Shown piece after piece: positions 18,775 to 27,333 of a DNA stretch of 64,000 nt. This DNA is from Verrucomicrobiota bacterium (GTDB lineage: Bacteria; Verrucomicrobiota; Verrucomicrobiia; Opitutales; Opitutaceae): positions 1 through 64,000 of the forward strand of contig JAFEGO010000101.1 of NCBI GenBank assembly GCA_018239845.1, given 5' to 3'. Position numbers and translations under genes: made by a program. Positions within the stretch are counted from its first letter, which is position 1; each line of letters opens with the position of its first letter. The notes under the pieces were generated by a model, which was given only the letters and a program-made list of their open reading frames with translations, ran no database searches and was not told the DNA's origin.

Positions 18775-20388
18775 TTACGGCTCCACCTGGAGCCGCAGGT
18801 TGCGCAGGGCGAAGGCCAGCACCTGAGTCGAGCCCGGCGGGACCGTCGGTACTTGCGGCGGACGGTCGGTCTTGATCTGAAACGCCGTTCGGCCCGGCGG
18901 GAGTTCCAGCACCGGAAGTTCGATCTTCTGCTGCGTCTCGGTCGGGCCCGACCACAGCTCTTTCTCGCCGAGCAGCACCTTCGCCATCCGGTGATCGACA
19001 CTGCCCAGATAAAAACTGAGCCGCACCTTGATGGACGTCTGGCGGGGATTGATGATCGTGAAACCCGTGTCGGCCGGCACCCAACGCCAGTAGCTGGAGC
19101 TGCTTTCCTCGGTGTCGAACCAACCCGGACCAAAGTCCACCCGCACCTTCTCGCGCCCGTCCTCGCTCGTGCGCACCGCCGCCGGCCCCTCGACCCGATA
19201 GCCCGAGCCCGCGGGGGGGCGGAGGAAATTGACCGAGTAGAGCGCGCTCACGTTGCCCAAGATCAGGACCAACCACCACGCGCGCGTCCGGGGTACGAGG
19301 ATATTGAACGCCAGCTGCATCGGCAGCAGCACGCGCACCGCCGCGCCGGGGTAGCCTTCCCACACCGCCGGTCCCAGCACGACCATCAGCACCGCAAAGC
19401 TCACGCCCACGCGCCACCAGATTTCCTTCGGACGCCAGCGCAACAGGAAGAACAGCATCTGCGTGGTGAGCGCCACCATCATCACCATCACGGTCTGGCC
19501 CATCTTGAACCAGTACGGGCGGTACATGACCTCATATGCGTCCTTCCACGTCGCGAAATAGGCCCGCAGCGGCCAGTCGAAGTTGCGCACGCCGGCATCA
19601 AGCGCCGAGCCCACGGTGACGCGGATATAGATCAGCCACAGCGCCAGCGGCACGGCGAGCAGCACCGCCAGCAAGGCGAGCCGCCCGAGCGCGCGCCACG
19701 ACCGGTCCTCCGGTTTGATCAGCGCCGTGCCGGTGATCAGATTCGTCTCCTTCGCCAGACCCGACAGCGCCAGCACGCCGATGCCCAGCCACTTCCGGTT
19801 GCGGTCCAGCAGCCACACGCCGAGTGCGATTAACATCAGGCTCGGTCCGTCGAGCAACGCGTTGCGCAGGCTCATGCACAGGCCTGCGCAGAACAGCACG
19901 CCGCCCCAGCGGAAAAAATTCGTCCAACTCACCGGCGGCAGCCAGTGCAGCAACAGCCACGCGAGGATGACCCACGCGATCGCATTCTGCAGCACATAGA
20001 CCGCCAGGATCCGCGCGGGGTCACCCCACCCCAGCGCATAAGCGGTCCAGCCAAACAAAATCCGCCGCGACCGGTACGCCAGGCTGTCCACCGCGGTCTT
20101 GAGTTCCGGGTCTTTCAAATCCGGGTGCATCGCGATCTGCGCGTAGTACTGCGCGTCGTACCCGTACCCGTCGTGCATCAGCAGGAAATTCAGGCGCTTG
20201 AAATCGCTCAGCTGCGGCAGCCCCTGCTTGGCGCCGAACATGATGAGCCGGTTGAACCCGTCTTCCGGGTCGTGAAACCGTACCAGTACGAGCCCGAACC
20301 ACACCACCAGGGCAAGATAGGCCGCGCGGATACCCCAGCGATTGACTGCGGTCCAGCGTCCGGACCGCGCTGCATTCGCTTCGCTCAT
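18775..20388 (-). CDS. Polytopic membrane protein with C-terminal beta domain
   Basis: The 537-residue product starts MSEANAARSGRW. It has one helix near the N-terminus (IRAAYLALVVWFGLVLVRF), a loop with HDGYGYDAQYYAQIAMHPD, and about eight further helices to about residue 390. The Gly-Tyr-Asp-Ala-Gln segment sits where GT-C enzymes carry their acidic catalytic residue. The last 130 residues resemble the end of the protein at 13980-16217. A start nine codons upstream is possible, but MSEAN leaves a 72-bp divergent promoter region with the gene at 20461. Likely role: periplasmic sugar transfer or polysaccharide assembly. Confidence 0.65.
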   Translation of the reverse strand: MSEANAARSGRWTAVNRWGIRAAYLALVVWFGLVLVRFHDPEDGFNRLIMFGAKQGLPQLSDFKRLNFLLMHDGYGYDAQYYAQIAMHPDLKDPELKTAVDSLAYRSRRILFGWTAYALGWGDPARILAVYVLQNAIAWVILAWLLLHWLPPVSWTNFFRWGGVLFCAGLCMSLRNALLDGPSLMLIALGVWLLDRNRKWLGIGVLALSGLAKETNLITGTALIKPEDRSWRALGRLALLAVLLAVPLALWLIYIRVTVGSALDAGVRNFDWPLRAYFATWKDAYEVMYRPYWFKMGQTVMVMMVALTTQMLFFLLRWRPKEIWWRVGVSFAVLMVVLGPAVWEGYPGAAVRVLLPMQLAFNILVPRTRAWWLVLILGNVSALYSVNFLRPPAGSGYRVEGPAAVRTSEDGREKVRVDFGPGWFDTEESSSSYWRWVPADTGFTIINPRQTSIKVRLSFYLGSVDHRMAKVLLGEKELWSGPTETQQKIELPVLELPPGRTAFQIKTDRPPQVPTVPPGSTQVLAFALRNLRLQVEP

Positions 20389-20460
20389 CGGCACCGCTTG
20401 AGCCCGGTCGCACACCAGCCGCGTCCGCGCCTGAGCCAGCGATGTTTTCTAATTTGCACC

Positions 20461-22038
20461 ATGCCCGCATCGAACGACATGATTTTCGCTGCGACAATGA
20501 AAATGACGCCCTCTGATCCGGCCCCCGCCAGTCCCTTGGCCAATAATCGCACGCTCCGGATCTGCCTGGGCGTGGCGGTCGCGTTGCTGTTTGTCTGGTA
20601 CCTTTGGTTTGTGCGGACCAGGACGGCCTACTTCGCCTCCGACTCCGATGCCTCCGGCTATTTCAACACCGCCAAGCTCCTGACGCAGCCCGGCTTGGTC
20701 CAGCCCGTCCCGCAGATCGCTGGCCTCACCCCACCCGACTGGAATTACTATTACCAGCAACCCCTCGGCTTCACCGCCCACCCGGACAAGGTGGCCTTCA
20801 CCGCCACCTACCCGGTCGGACTGCCCCTGCACTTCCTCGCGGCGGCACCCTTCGTCGGCGGTCTCGATTACGCCGCCATCCTCGTGAATGTCGTGCTCGC
20901 CGGCGCCGCGCTGCTGCTACTCTTCGTCCTCGGGCGGCAGCTCGGCCTGCCCGTGCCGTGGGCGCTCGCGGGCTCCGCCTTGCTCGCGGTCTGCCCGTTA
21001 TGGATCTACGCCATCCTCCGGCCCATGAGCGACGCGTGCGCCACGGTGTGGACGCTCGCCAGCCTCGTGCTCGCGCTGCTGCACCGCCGGCACTGGGCGT
21101 GGGGATTCGCCGCCGGGCTGGCCTACGCCATCGGCGTGCTCGTCCGCCCGACCAATATCCTGCTGCTGCTCCCGCTCGGCTTCGTGCTCGGAACCCATAT
21201 CCGCGCCTGGCTCGCCTTTCTCGTCGGCGGTCTGCCCGGCGCCCTCTTTCTCGCTTGGTATAATTTCACCGTTTACGGCGGCTTGCTCACCACGGGCTAC
21301 GGTCAGGTCGGCCACCTCTTCGGCTGGCAGTTCGTGCCGCACAATTTCCTGCACTTCCTGCACTGGCATTTCCTGCTGCTCACGCCGTTTGTCTTCCTCC
21401 CCGCCTTTGCGCTGCCGTGGCTGCTTCGCCCGGCGCGTTTCACGGTTATTCTGCTCGGTCTCTGGGGTCTCTCGTTTCTGGGCTTTTATATCTTCTATTT
21501 CCATACGGGTGAGACGTGGTGGTACCTCCGCTTCGTGCTGCCGGCCTTCCCGGCAGTGATTCTGGCGGCCCTGCTGGTCGCCCAGCGCTATTTCAACCAG
21601 CAGCCCCGTCCGGCTTTTTACCGCTGGGGACCGGTGCTGCTGCTCGTCGTGGCCCTCGGCTGGGAAATCCAGGCGACCCGGAGCTTCTACCTCGCCACGA
21701 CGAAGCAGGGGGAGCGCGCCTATCTCGAATCCGTCGAGTGGATGCAGGCTCACGTCCCCGCCAACGCCATTCTCCTCCAGATGCAGGTCAGCGGGGCCTT
21801 CGCCTACTACACGAACTTCACGATCGCGCGCTGGGACCTGATGGACGCGCCGGCCTGGGCGCGCCTGCGGGCGGCGGCGCGCGCCTCGGGCCGCCCGATT
21901 TACGCGACCCTCTTCGACTTCGAGGAGCCGCGGCTGCTCTCGGATCTCGGCGCTGCCGGCTGGGAACGTGTCACCCGCGTCCGCCATATCAATGTCTGGC
22001 GGTTCCACGATCCTGCCGCCACGCCGCCGTCCCGCTGA
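20461..22038 (+). CDS. GT-C-like membrane protein (family 39-like)
   Basis: The 525-residue product has a first transmembrane helix at about 33-52, then a loop with ASDSDASGYFNTAKLL (Asp61 and Asp63 as candidate catalytic acids). Roughly ten more helices follow, then a short C-terminal soluble region with LESVEWMQAHVPANAILLQM. This is the layout of dolichyl-phosphate-mannose protein mannosyltransferase-like proteins. Later in-frame ATGs at 20479 and 20497 are also possible starts. The next gene begins two bases after the stop, so the pair is co-transcribed. The substrate is unknown. Confidence 0.7.
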   Translation: MPASNDMIFAATMKMTPSDPAPASPLANNRTLRICLGVAVALLFVWYLWFVRTRTAYFASDSDASGYFNTAKLLTQPGLVQPVPQIAGLTPPDWNYYYQQPLGFTAHPDKVAFTATYPVGLPLHFLAAAPFVGGLDYAAILVNVVLAGAALLLLFVLGRQLGLPVPWALAGSALLAVCPLWIYAILRPMSDACATVWTLASLVLALLHRRHWAWGFAAGLAYAIGVLVRPTNILLLLPLGFVLGTHIRAWLAFLVGGLPGALFLAWYNFTVYGGLLTTGYGQVGHLFGWQFVPHNFLHFLHWHFLLLTPFVFLPAFALPWLLRPARFTVILLGLWGLSFLGFYIFYFHTGETWWYLRFVLPAFPAVILAALLVAQRYFNQQPRPAFYRWGPVLLLVVALGWEIQATRSFYLATTKQGERAYLESVEWMQAHVPANAILLQMQVSGAFAYYTNFTIARWDLMDAPAWARLRAAARASGRPIYATLFDFEEPRLLSDLGAAGWERVTRVRHINVWRFHDPAATPPSR

Positions 22039-22040
22039 TC

Positions 22041-23213
22041 ATGCTGCTCCTCGACCTCACGCATACGAGCCACACCCGCGCCCGCACCGGCATCCAGCGC
22101 GTCGCCCGCGCCCTCCACGAGAATCTCGCCGGCACTGCCATCCCGGTCACGCGCGACCCGTTCCTCGGCGCGTGGCGTCCGCTCGAAGCGTGGGAACTCT
22201 CCAACCTCGCCAACAGCCAGGGCGGCGAGAAGCGCAGCGCCCAGTGGCCCGCGTCCGCCAAGTGGCGCGGCCGCCTCCGCCGCACCTTCGGCCGCACGTC
22301 CGCCCACGCGCTGCGCGGCGATTTCGCGGGCTTGATCGAGCCGGAGTTGTTCAGCGCCCAGGTCGCGCGCGATCACGGCAAGCTCTTCGCCCAGGTGAGC
22401 GGTCCGCGCGTCGCCTTGTTTCTCGACGCGATTCCCCTGCGCTTTCCCGAGCTCACGCCGCCCGGCACCGTCGCGCGCTTCCCCACGTACCTGCAGGAGC
22501 TGCTGCGCTTTGACGGCATCGCCGCGATCTCCGAGGAATCCCGCGACTCCCTCCTCGGCTACTGGCGCTGGCTCGGTGTGAAAAATCCGCCGCCGGTCCA
22601 CGCCCTGCCCCTCGGCGTCGATCCCGTTGTCCGCTCCTCCGCCGGGGACCAACCCGATCCCTCCGCCCTCCCCGTCGTCCTCTCCGTCGGCACGCTGGAG
22701 GGCCGCAAGAACCATCTCGCCCTCCTCGAGGCCTGCGAACAGCTCTGGGCCCGCGGCGTCTCGTTTCAGCTGCGCCTCATCGGCCATGTCAACGCCGAGA
22801 CCGGCGGTGCCGCCCACGCCCGCGCCCTCGCGCTGCAGGCCGCCGGCCGCCCGCTGATTTATAACGGGCCCGCCACTGACGAGGAGATTGTGCGCGCCTA
22901 CGCCGCCTGCGCGTTCACCATTTATCCGTCGCTCGCCGAGGGTTTCGGGCTGCCCGTGATCGAGAGCCTCGCCCACGGCAAGCCCTGCATCTGCTCCGGC
23001 CTCGGTGCCCTCGGTGAGATCTCGCGCCTCGGCGGCTGCCTCGCCCTGCCCGCCCTCGCGCCGGCCGACCTCGCCGCCGCCATCGAAAAACTCCTCGCCG
23101 ATCCCGCCCTGCGCGCCGACCTCGCCGCCGCCGCTCGCGCCCGCACTTTCAAGTCGTGGTCCGGCTACACGCAGGAACTCACCGCATGGATGCGCACCCT
23201 GCCCCGCCGCTGA
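22041..23213 (+). CDS. GT4 glycosyltransferase
   Basis: The 390-residue GT-B protein opens MLLLDLTHTSHTRARTGIQR. It contains FLDAIPLRFPELT, AISEESRDSLLGYWRWLG, VLSVGTLEGRKNHLALLEA and the donor-binding EGFGLPVIESLAHGKPCICS. The same blocks recur in the GT4 at 26311 (FYDAIPLKLPQIT, AISQASKDELLEYWRWLG), so the two are paralogues within one locus. They may add related sugars or similar linkages. It is tightly coupled to the membrane protein upstream (2 bp gap) and downstream (28-bp overlap). Confidence 0.9.
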   Translation: MLLLDLTHTSHTRARTGIQRVARALHENLAGTAIPVTRDPFLGAWRPLEAWELSNLANSQGGEKRSAQWPASAKWRGRLRRTFGRTSAHALRGDFAGLIEPELFSAQVARDHGKLFAQVSGPRVALFLDAIPLRFPELTPPGTVARFPTYLQELLRFDGIAAISEESRDSLLGYWRWLGVKNPPPVHALPLGVDPVVRSSAGDQPDPSALPVVLSVGTLEGRKNHLALLEACEQLWARGVSFQLRLIGHVNAETGGAAHARALALQAAGRPLIYNGPATDEEIVRAYAACAFTIYPSLAEGFGLPVIESLAHGKPCICSGLGALGEISRLGGCLALPALAPADLAAAIEKLLADPALRADLAAAARARTFKSWSGYTQELTAWMRTLPRR

Positions 23214-24487
23214 AGATCACCCGCTGGCTCGTCCTGCTCTGCCTCGCGGTCAGCGCCGCGGCGATCACCTGGACCGCGTGGGACATGGCCGGCCCGGCGC
23301 GCCGCCCGATGCTGCAGGGCTGGGACGACAGCTACTATTATTTCTGGCTGCCTTCCGTGGTCATCGACCATGACCTCGACTTCAGCAACCAGGTCGAACA
23401 ATGCCGTACCATGAACGCGGATATGCGCGAGGCCGCCCTCGCCGCGCCCCGCCTTCCCTCCGGCCTGCCGGCCAACAAGTATCCGCCCGGCTGGGCCATC
23501 GGCAGCCTGCCTTTCTTTCTCGCGGCGCATGTCTTCATGCCCGCCGGCTCGACCGGCTTCGAGCCACCCTACCTGCTCGCCGTCTGGCTCGGCCAGTGGC
23601 TCTACGCCGCTGCCGGCCTGTGGCTCGCGATCAAAATCCTCGCGCGCTACTTCCCGCCCGATCTCGCGGCCGGTGCCGTCCTCACCGTCTGGCTCGCCAG
23701 CCCGCTCGTCTATTACCAGACCGCGCGGCTTTCGATGAGCCACAGCCAGGTCTTCGCGCTCGCCATGGCCGTGTTCTGGCTCGCGCTGCGGCTCCGGGAC
23801 GACGCTACCCGCGGTCGCGACTGGGCGCTGCTGGGATTCTGTTCCGCCCTGCTCGTCGTCACGCGCAACGTCGCCGTGGTTTACCTCGCCCTGCCCGCCT
23901 GGGTCGTCTGCTCAAAGCTCCGCGCGCCGCGCGCCGCGCTCTGGCTTGCCCTCGGGGCCCTGCCCCCGCTGGCGGCGCAACTGCTCGCGTGGAAAATTCT
24001 CTATGGCTCGTGGTTCGCGTACTCGTATGGCGGCGAGCGTTTCGATTTCACGCAGCTGCACTTCCGCGAGATCCTGTTTTCCCCGCGGCACGGCTGGTTT
24101 TACTGGCATCCGCTGCTCCTCGCGGGGATCGCGGGCTTCCTGCCCTGGGCGTGGTCCCGCGCCGAGGGCCGCGCGTGGCTGGTCTCGCTCGGCCTGATCC
24201 TCGTGCTCTCCGCGGCGTGGCCCACCTGGTGGCTCGGCTCTTCCTTCGGCTACCGCGGCCTGGAGGTGCCGGTCTTTTTCGCGATGCTCGGGGTCGCCGT
24301 CGTATGGCAAGGCCTCTCACCGTATCCGCGGTTTCGTGTCGGCTGCGCCTTCTTTCTTGGCCTGCTCGTCGCGTGGAATCTCGTGCTGTTCGCCTTGTTT
24401 TTGACGCAACGTATCCCGCGACAGGAGCCGGTCACCTACGGCGAAGCCGTGCGGGCCCTGCTCAGCTGGCTCGCTCCGGGTGCCTGA
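23186..24487 (+). CDS. GT-C-like membrane protein
   Basis: The 433-residue product begins MDAHPAPPLKITRW, with a first helix at about 13-28. The first loop contains QGWDDSYYYFWLPSVVIDHDLDF (split here as QGWDDSYYYF and LPSVVIDHDLDF); Asp47-Asp48 are candidates for the catalytic acid. About nine further helices follow. The start codon lies 28 bases inside the previous glycosyltransferase gene, showing translational coupling. The long in-loop segment with NKYPPGWAIGSLPFFLAAH resembles other GT-C proteins. It probably transfers a lipid-linked sugar in the periplasm. The family assignment is tentative. Confidence 0.7.
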   Translation: MDAHPAPPLKITRWLVLLCLAVSAAAITWTAWDMAGPARRPMLQGWDDSYYYFWLPSVVIDHDLDFSNQVEQCRTMNADMREAALAAPRLPSGLPANKYPPGWAIGSLPFFLAAHVFMPAGSTGFEPPYLLAVWLGQWLYAAAGLWLAIKILARYFPPDLAAGAVLTVWLASPLVYYQTARLSMSHSQVFALAMAVFWLALRLRDDATRGRDWALLGFCSALLVVTRNVAVVYLALPAWVVCSKLRAPRAALWLALGALPPLAAQLLAWKILYGSWFAYSYGGERFDFTQLHFREILFSPRHGWFYWHPLLLAGIAGFLPWAWSRAEGRAWLVSLGLILVLSAAWPTWWLGSSFGYRGLEVPVFFAMLGVAVVWQGLSPYPRFRVGCAFFLGLLVAWNLVLFALFLTQRIPRQEPVTYGEAVRALLSWLAPGA

Positions 24488-24539
24488 TTGTCTTTCAGGT
24501 TTGCCAAGCAGGAAACGCGCCCGGTAACTTTGCCCGTTC

Positions 24540-25736
24540 ATGGCGCTTTCATTTTTCACAAAAAGTAACAAGGGAGTCATTACGCGCTGCCAGGATGACC
24601 CCGTCACCAAGTTCCGCCTGAAGTACGCGCCGTACTATCATGCGATGGAGGCCCAGAAGGGCACCACGGTGAAGCTCGACGGCCGCGAGATGATCATGCT
24701 CACCAGCAACGATTACCTCGGGCTCTCCTTCCACCCGAAGGTCATCGAGGCCGGTCGCGCCGCCATGCTCCAGTGGGGCACCAGCACCACCGGCGCCCGC
24801 CCTTCCAACGGTTCCCGCGCCTGCCACGTCGAGCTGGAGGAGCGCCTCGCCGCCTTCCTCGGCACCGAGGCCTGCCACGTCCACGCCGCCGGCTACCTCT
24901 CGTGCATGGCCGCCACGTCCACCTTCGCGCAGAAGGGCGACGTCGTCTTCGCCGACAAGAACCTCCACTCCTGCCTCTGGGACGGCATCCGCCTCTCCCT
25001 CGCCACGGTCGAGCGTTTCTCCCATAACAATCCCGACGACCTCCGCGACATCATTGCCGCGGCGCACTCCAACGCCACCAAGCTCCTCGTCGTCGAGGGC
25101 GTGTATTCGATGGAGGGTCACATCGCCCGCCTCCCCGAGCTCGTGCAGATCGCCGACCAGCACGGCTGCTTCACCATCCTCGACGATGCGCACGGCTTCG
25201 GCGTGCTCGGCCGGCAGGGCCGCGGCACGGTGGACCACTTCGGCCTCACCGGCAAAATCGACATCATCTGCGGCAGCATGTCGAAGTCCCTCGCCAGCAC
25301 CGGCGGCTACGTCGCCGGCTCGCGCGATGCGATCGAATACCTCCGCTCCCACTCCAAGCAGACCATCTTCAGCGCCGCCCTGAGCCCGGCCCAGACCGCC
25401 TGTGCCCGCGCCTCGCTCGAGATCATGCAGACGGAGCCCCAGCACCACGAGCGCCTCGTGGCCAACACGCGCAAATACCGCGCCATGCTGAAAAACCTCG
25501 GCCTCGACACCTGGGAGAGCGAGACCTCCGCCATCCCGATCGTCCTCGGTTCGAAAGAGCGCGTTTACCTCTTCTGGAAGGCTCTCCTCGAAAAGGGCGT
25601 CTTCACCGTCCTCTCCATCGCGCCCGCCGTTCCGGCCGGCAAGGACCTCATCCGCACCGCCGTCTCCGCCATGCACACCGACGAGCAGCTCGATAAGATC
25701 GGCGATGCGATGGCCTACGCGCTGAAGAAGCTCTGA
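24540..25736 (+). CDS. Alpha-oxoamine synthase (KBL/BioF/serine palmitoyltransferase-like)
   Basis: This 398-residue PLP enzyme of fold type I has YLGLSFHPKVIEA, GTSTTGARPSNGS, LDDAHGFGVLGRQGRGT and the cofactor lysine in GSMSKSLASTGGY. Family members condense an amino acid with an acyl-CoA: glycine C-acetyltransferase, 8-amino-7-oxononanoate synthase, ALA synthase or serine palmitoyltransferase. No biotin or threonine-degradation genes are nearby; the neighbours are glycan genes. A serine palmitoyltransferase-like role in a sphingoid or other lipid anchor is therefore possible but only inferred. It converges with the toxin gene, 6 bp away. Confidence 0.85.
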   Translation: MALSFFTKSNKGVITRCQDDPVTKFRLKYAPYYHAMEAQKGTTVKLDGREMIMLTSNDYLGLSFHPKVIEAGRAAMLQWGTSTTGARPSNGSRACHVELEERLAAFLGTEACHVHAAGYLSCMAATSTFAQKGDVVFADKNLHSCLWDGIRLSLATVERFSHNNPDDLRDIIAAAHSNATKLLVVEGVYSMEGHIARLPELVQIADQHGCFTILDDAHGFGVLGRQGRGTVDHFGLTGKIDIICGSMSKSLASTGGYVAGSRDAIEYLRSHSKQTIFSAALSPAQTACARASLEIMQTEPQHHERLVANTRKYRAMLKNLGLDTWESETSAIPIVLGSKERVYLFWKALLEKGVFTVLSIAPAVPAGKDLIRTAVSAMHTDEQLDKIGDAMAYALKKL

Positions 25737-25742
25737 GGTGTC

Positions 25743-26054
25743 CTATCGCCTCGCCTTGAGCAGGCCTTGGATTTCCTGCGGATCGCGCCGGCCATCAAGC
25801 ACGGCGAGAACCACCGAACGCTGCGTCTCCTGTCGGAAATAGACCAAGTAGTAAGATTGCTTGAGGATCGCACGCTGAATTGATCCGTGCTTCCTTGGAA
25901 AGGCGTCGGGATTCCACTCAATCCAGCCTACGGTCTCGTCATATTTGGCCAGCAACTGCTCCGCACCGTCCGGCCGCCAGGATGCATAATGCGCCATCGC
26001 CGCCCGCAGGTCCGCTTCCACCTCGGGTAGAGCGACCACCGGCTTGCTTTTCAT
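25743..26054 (-). CDS. RelE/ParE-family toxin
   Basis: The 103-residue product has the ParE-like pattern: helical N-terminus EVEADLRAAMAHYASWRPDGAEQLLAKYDE, then PDAFPRKHGSIQRAILKQSYYLVYF and the C-terminal strand RSVVLAVLDGRRDP (quoted in parts: EVEADLRAAMAHYA, AFPRKHGSIQRAILK, VVLAVLDGRRDP). Such proteins inhibit gyrase (ParE) or cleave mRNA on the ribosome (RelE). Which applies cannot be told here. Its start overlaps the upstream antitoxin gene by four bases, the usual toxin-antitoxin arrangement. Confidence 0.85.
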   Translation of the reverse strand: MKSKPVVALPEVEADLRAAMAHYASWRPDGAEQLLAKYDETVGWIEWNPDAFPRKHGSIQRAILKQSYYLVYFRQETQRSVVLAVLDGRRDPQEIQGLLKARR

Positions 26055-26266
26055 GACCGGCTCAGCCGCTGCATCAGCTCTGCGTGTGAAATCGGCTTGC
26101 TCTTGCCCGAACGATAATCCGCCAGCCTCTGATCCAATATCTTTTTGTGGCTTGCCGGAGTCGGCAGCTTTTTTTCATCCGCCACCGATAGCCAAAGACT
26201 CTCCGCAATCTCGAGGCGTTTGCGCTTCGGCAGACGGAGGAGGGTTGCGACTTCCAGAGGTGGCAT
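26051..26266 (-). CDS. Addiction-module antitoxin, PF09720-like
   Basis: The 71-residue product has LPKRKRLEIAESLWLSV followed by LDQRLADYRSGKSKPIS, the pattern of the small putative addiction-module antitoxins (Pfam PF09720) that accompany ParE/RelE toxins. It should bind and neutralise the toxin encoded four bases into its own 3' end, and may repress its own operon. The gene is short and on the strand opposite the alpha-oxoamine synthase. It sits between two glycan biosynthesis blocks, an occasional landing place for such pairs. Confidence 0.85.
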   Translation of the reverse strand: MPPLEVATLLRLPKRKRLEIAESLWLSVADEKKLPTPASHKKILDQRLADYRSGKSKPISHAELMQRLSRS

Positions 26267-26310
26267 GCGTCCAAGCTAACACTTGGCTATATTCGCGCAA
26301 GGCCGGGCTT

Positions 26311-27333
26311 TCAATGTCGCAAGATCCCCTCGCGCAGCACCGCGGCCGTCCCCGCCCACGTGGGCAGTTCGCGCGTCCGCGCCTCTTCCGCCAGCCGCGC
26401 CACCAGCGCGTCGTCGGTCAGCACGCGGCGCAGCGCAGCCTTCCAGGCCGCCTTGTCGCCGGCAGTCACGCTCAGACAGCCGCCGCCGGATGCATTCTCC
26501 AGCAACGCGGGCAAATCGCTGCCCACGCAGGGCACGCCCGCCCAGAGCGACTCCAGCAGCGGCAGCCCGCAGCCTTCCGCGATGGTCGGACACACCGTGA
26601 CCCGCGCGGATGCGTAGCTCGCCGCCAGCTCCGCATCGCCCGCTCCTTCGATGTGACGCAACTGCGGGTACTTCTTCGCCAGGGTCTTCATGCGCGCCGC
26701 GATCGGCGCGCCAAAATGCACGTTGACCCGCCCGAGCACGCGCAGCTCGAAATTAAGTCCTTCGCCCCACAGCTCTTCGCACACGTCGAGCAGCAGCGTC
26801 TGGTTTTTCCGCGGTTCCACGATGCCCACGCAGAGCAGCAGCGGCGTTCCCTCACTGCGCCTCGGCGTCGTCACCCGCGGCGTCGCCCCGAGATCCGCGC
26901 CCAGCGGCAGCACGTCCACCGGAGGCACCTCGGCCAGCCCGAGCCAGCGCCAGTACTCCAGCAGCTCGTCCTTGCTCGCCTGCGAGATCGCCCACACGCG
27001 GTCAAACTGCGCGAGCAGCTTCATGTAACCCGGGTGCCGCGCCACCGACTGCGGCCACGTGATCTGCGGCAGCTTCAACGGGATCGCATCGTAAAACACC
27101 GCACCCGCCCGGCAGCGCCGCGTCCGTAAAAAATCGCCCAGCCCCGGCCGCTCCTCCGTGGAGAACAGCTCCGTCGTGAGCCACCAGTCGCCGGGCCCCG
27201 CCGCGATCGCGTCCGCCAGCCCCGTGGACTCGCGCACCGCGTCACCCAGCGCCTCGCGTAGGCGGCGGTTGACGCGCACGAGACCCGAGCGGTGCTTCGC
27301 CGCCGCCGACTTGGTGACGTCGTAGTAGATCAT
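26311..27333 (-). CDS. GT4 glycosyltransferase
   Basis: The 340-residue GT-B enzyme starts MIYYDVTKSAAAKHRSGLVR. It contains FYDAIPLKLPQIT, AISQASKDELLEYWRWLG, LLCVGIVEPRKNQTLLLDV and the donor site EGCGLPLLESLWAGVPCVGS. It is a paralogue of the enzyme at 22041. The ATG overlaps the stop of the upstream GT4 by four bases (ATGA), so the two are translationally coupled. Much longer upstream reading in this frame is antisense-free but coincides with the other GT4 gene and is not coding. Donor and acceptor are unknown. Confidence 0.9.
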   Translation of the reverse strand: MIYYDVTKSAAAKHRSGLVRVNRRLREALGDAVRESTGLADAIAAGPGDWWLTTELFSTEERPGLGDFLRTRRCRAGAVFYDAIPLKLPQITWPQSVARHPGYMKLLAQFDRVWAISQASKDELLEYWRWLGLAEVPPVDVLPLGADLGATPRVTTPRRSEGTPLLLCVGIVEPRKNQTLLLDVCEELWGEGLNFELRVLGRVNVHFGAPIAARMKTLAKKYPQLRHIEGAGDAELAASYASARVTVCPTIAEGCGLPLLESLWAGVPCVGSDLPALLENASGGGCLSVTAGDKAAWKAALRRVLTDDALVARLAEEARTRELPTWAGTAAVLREGILRH

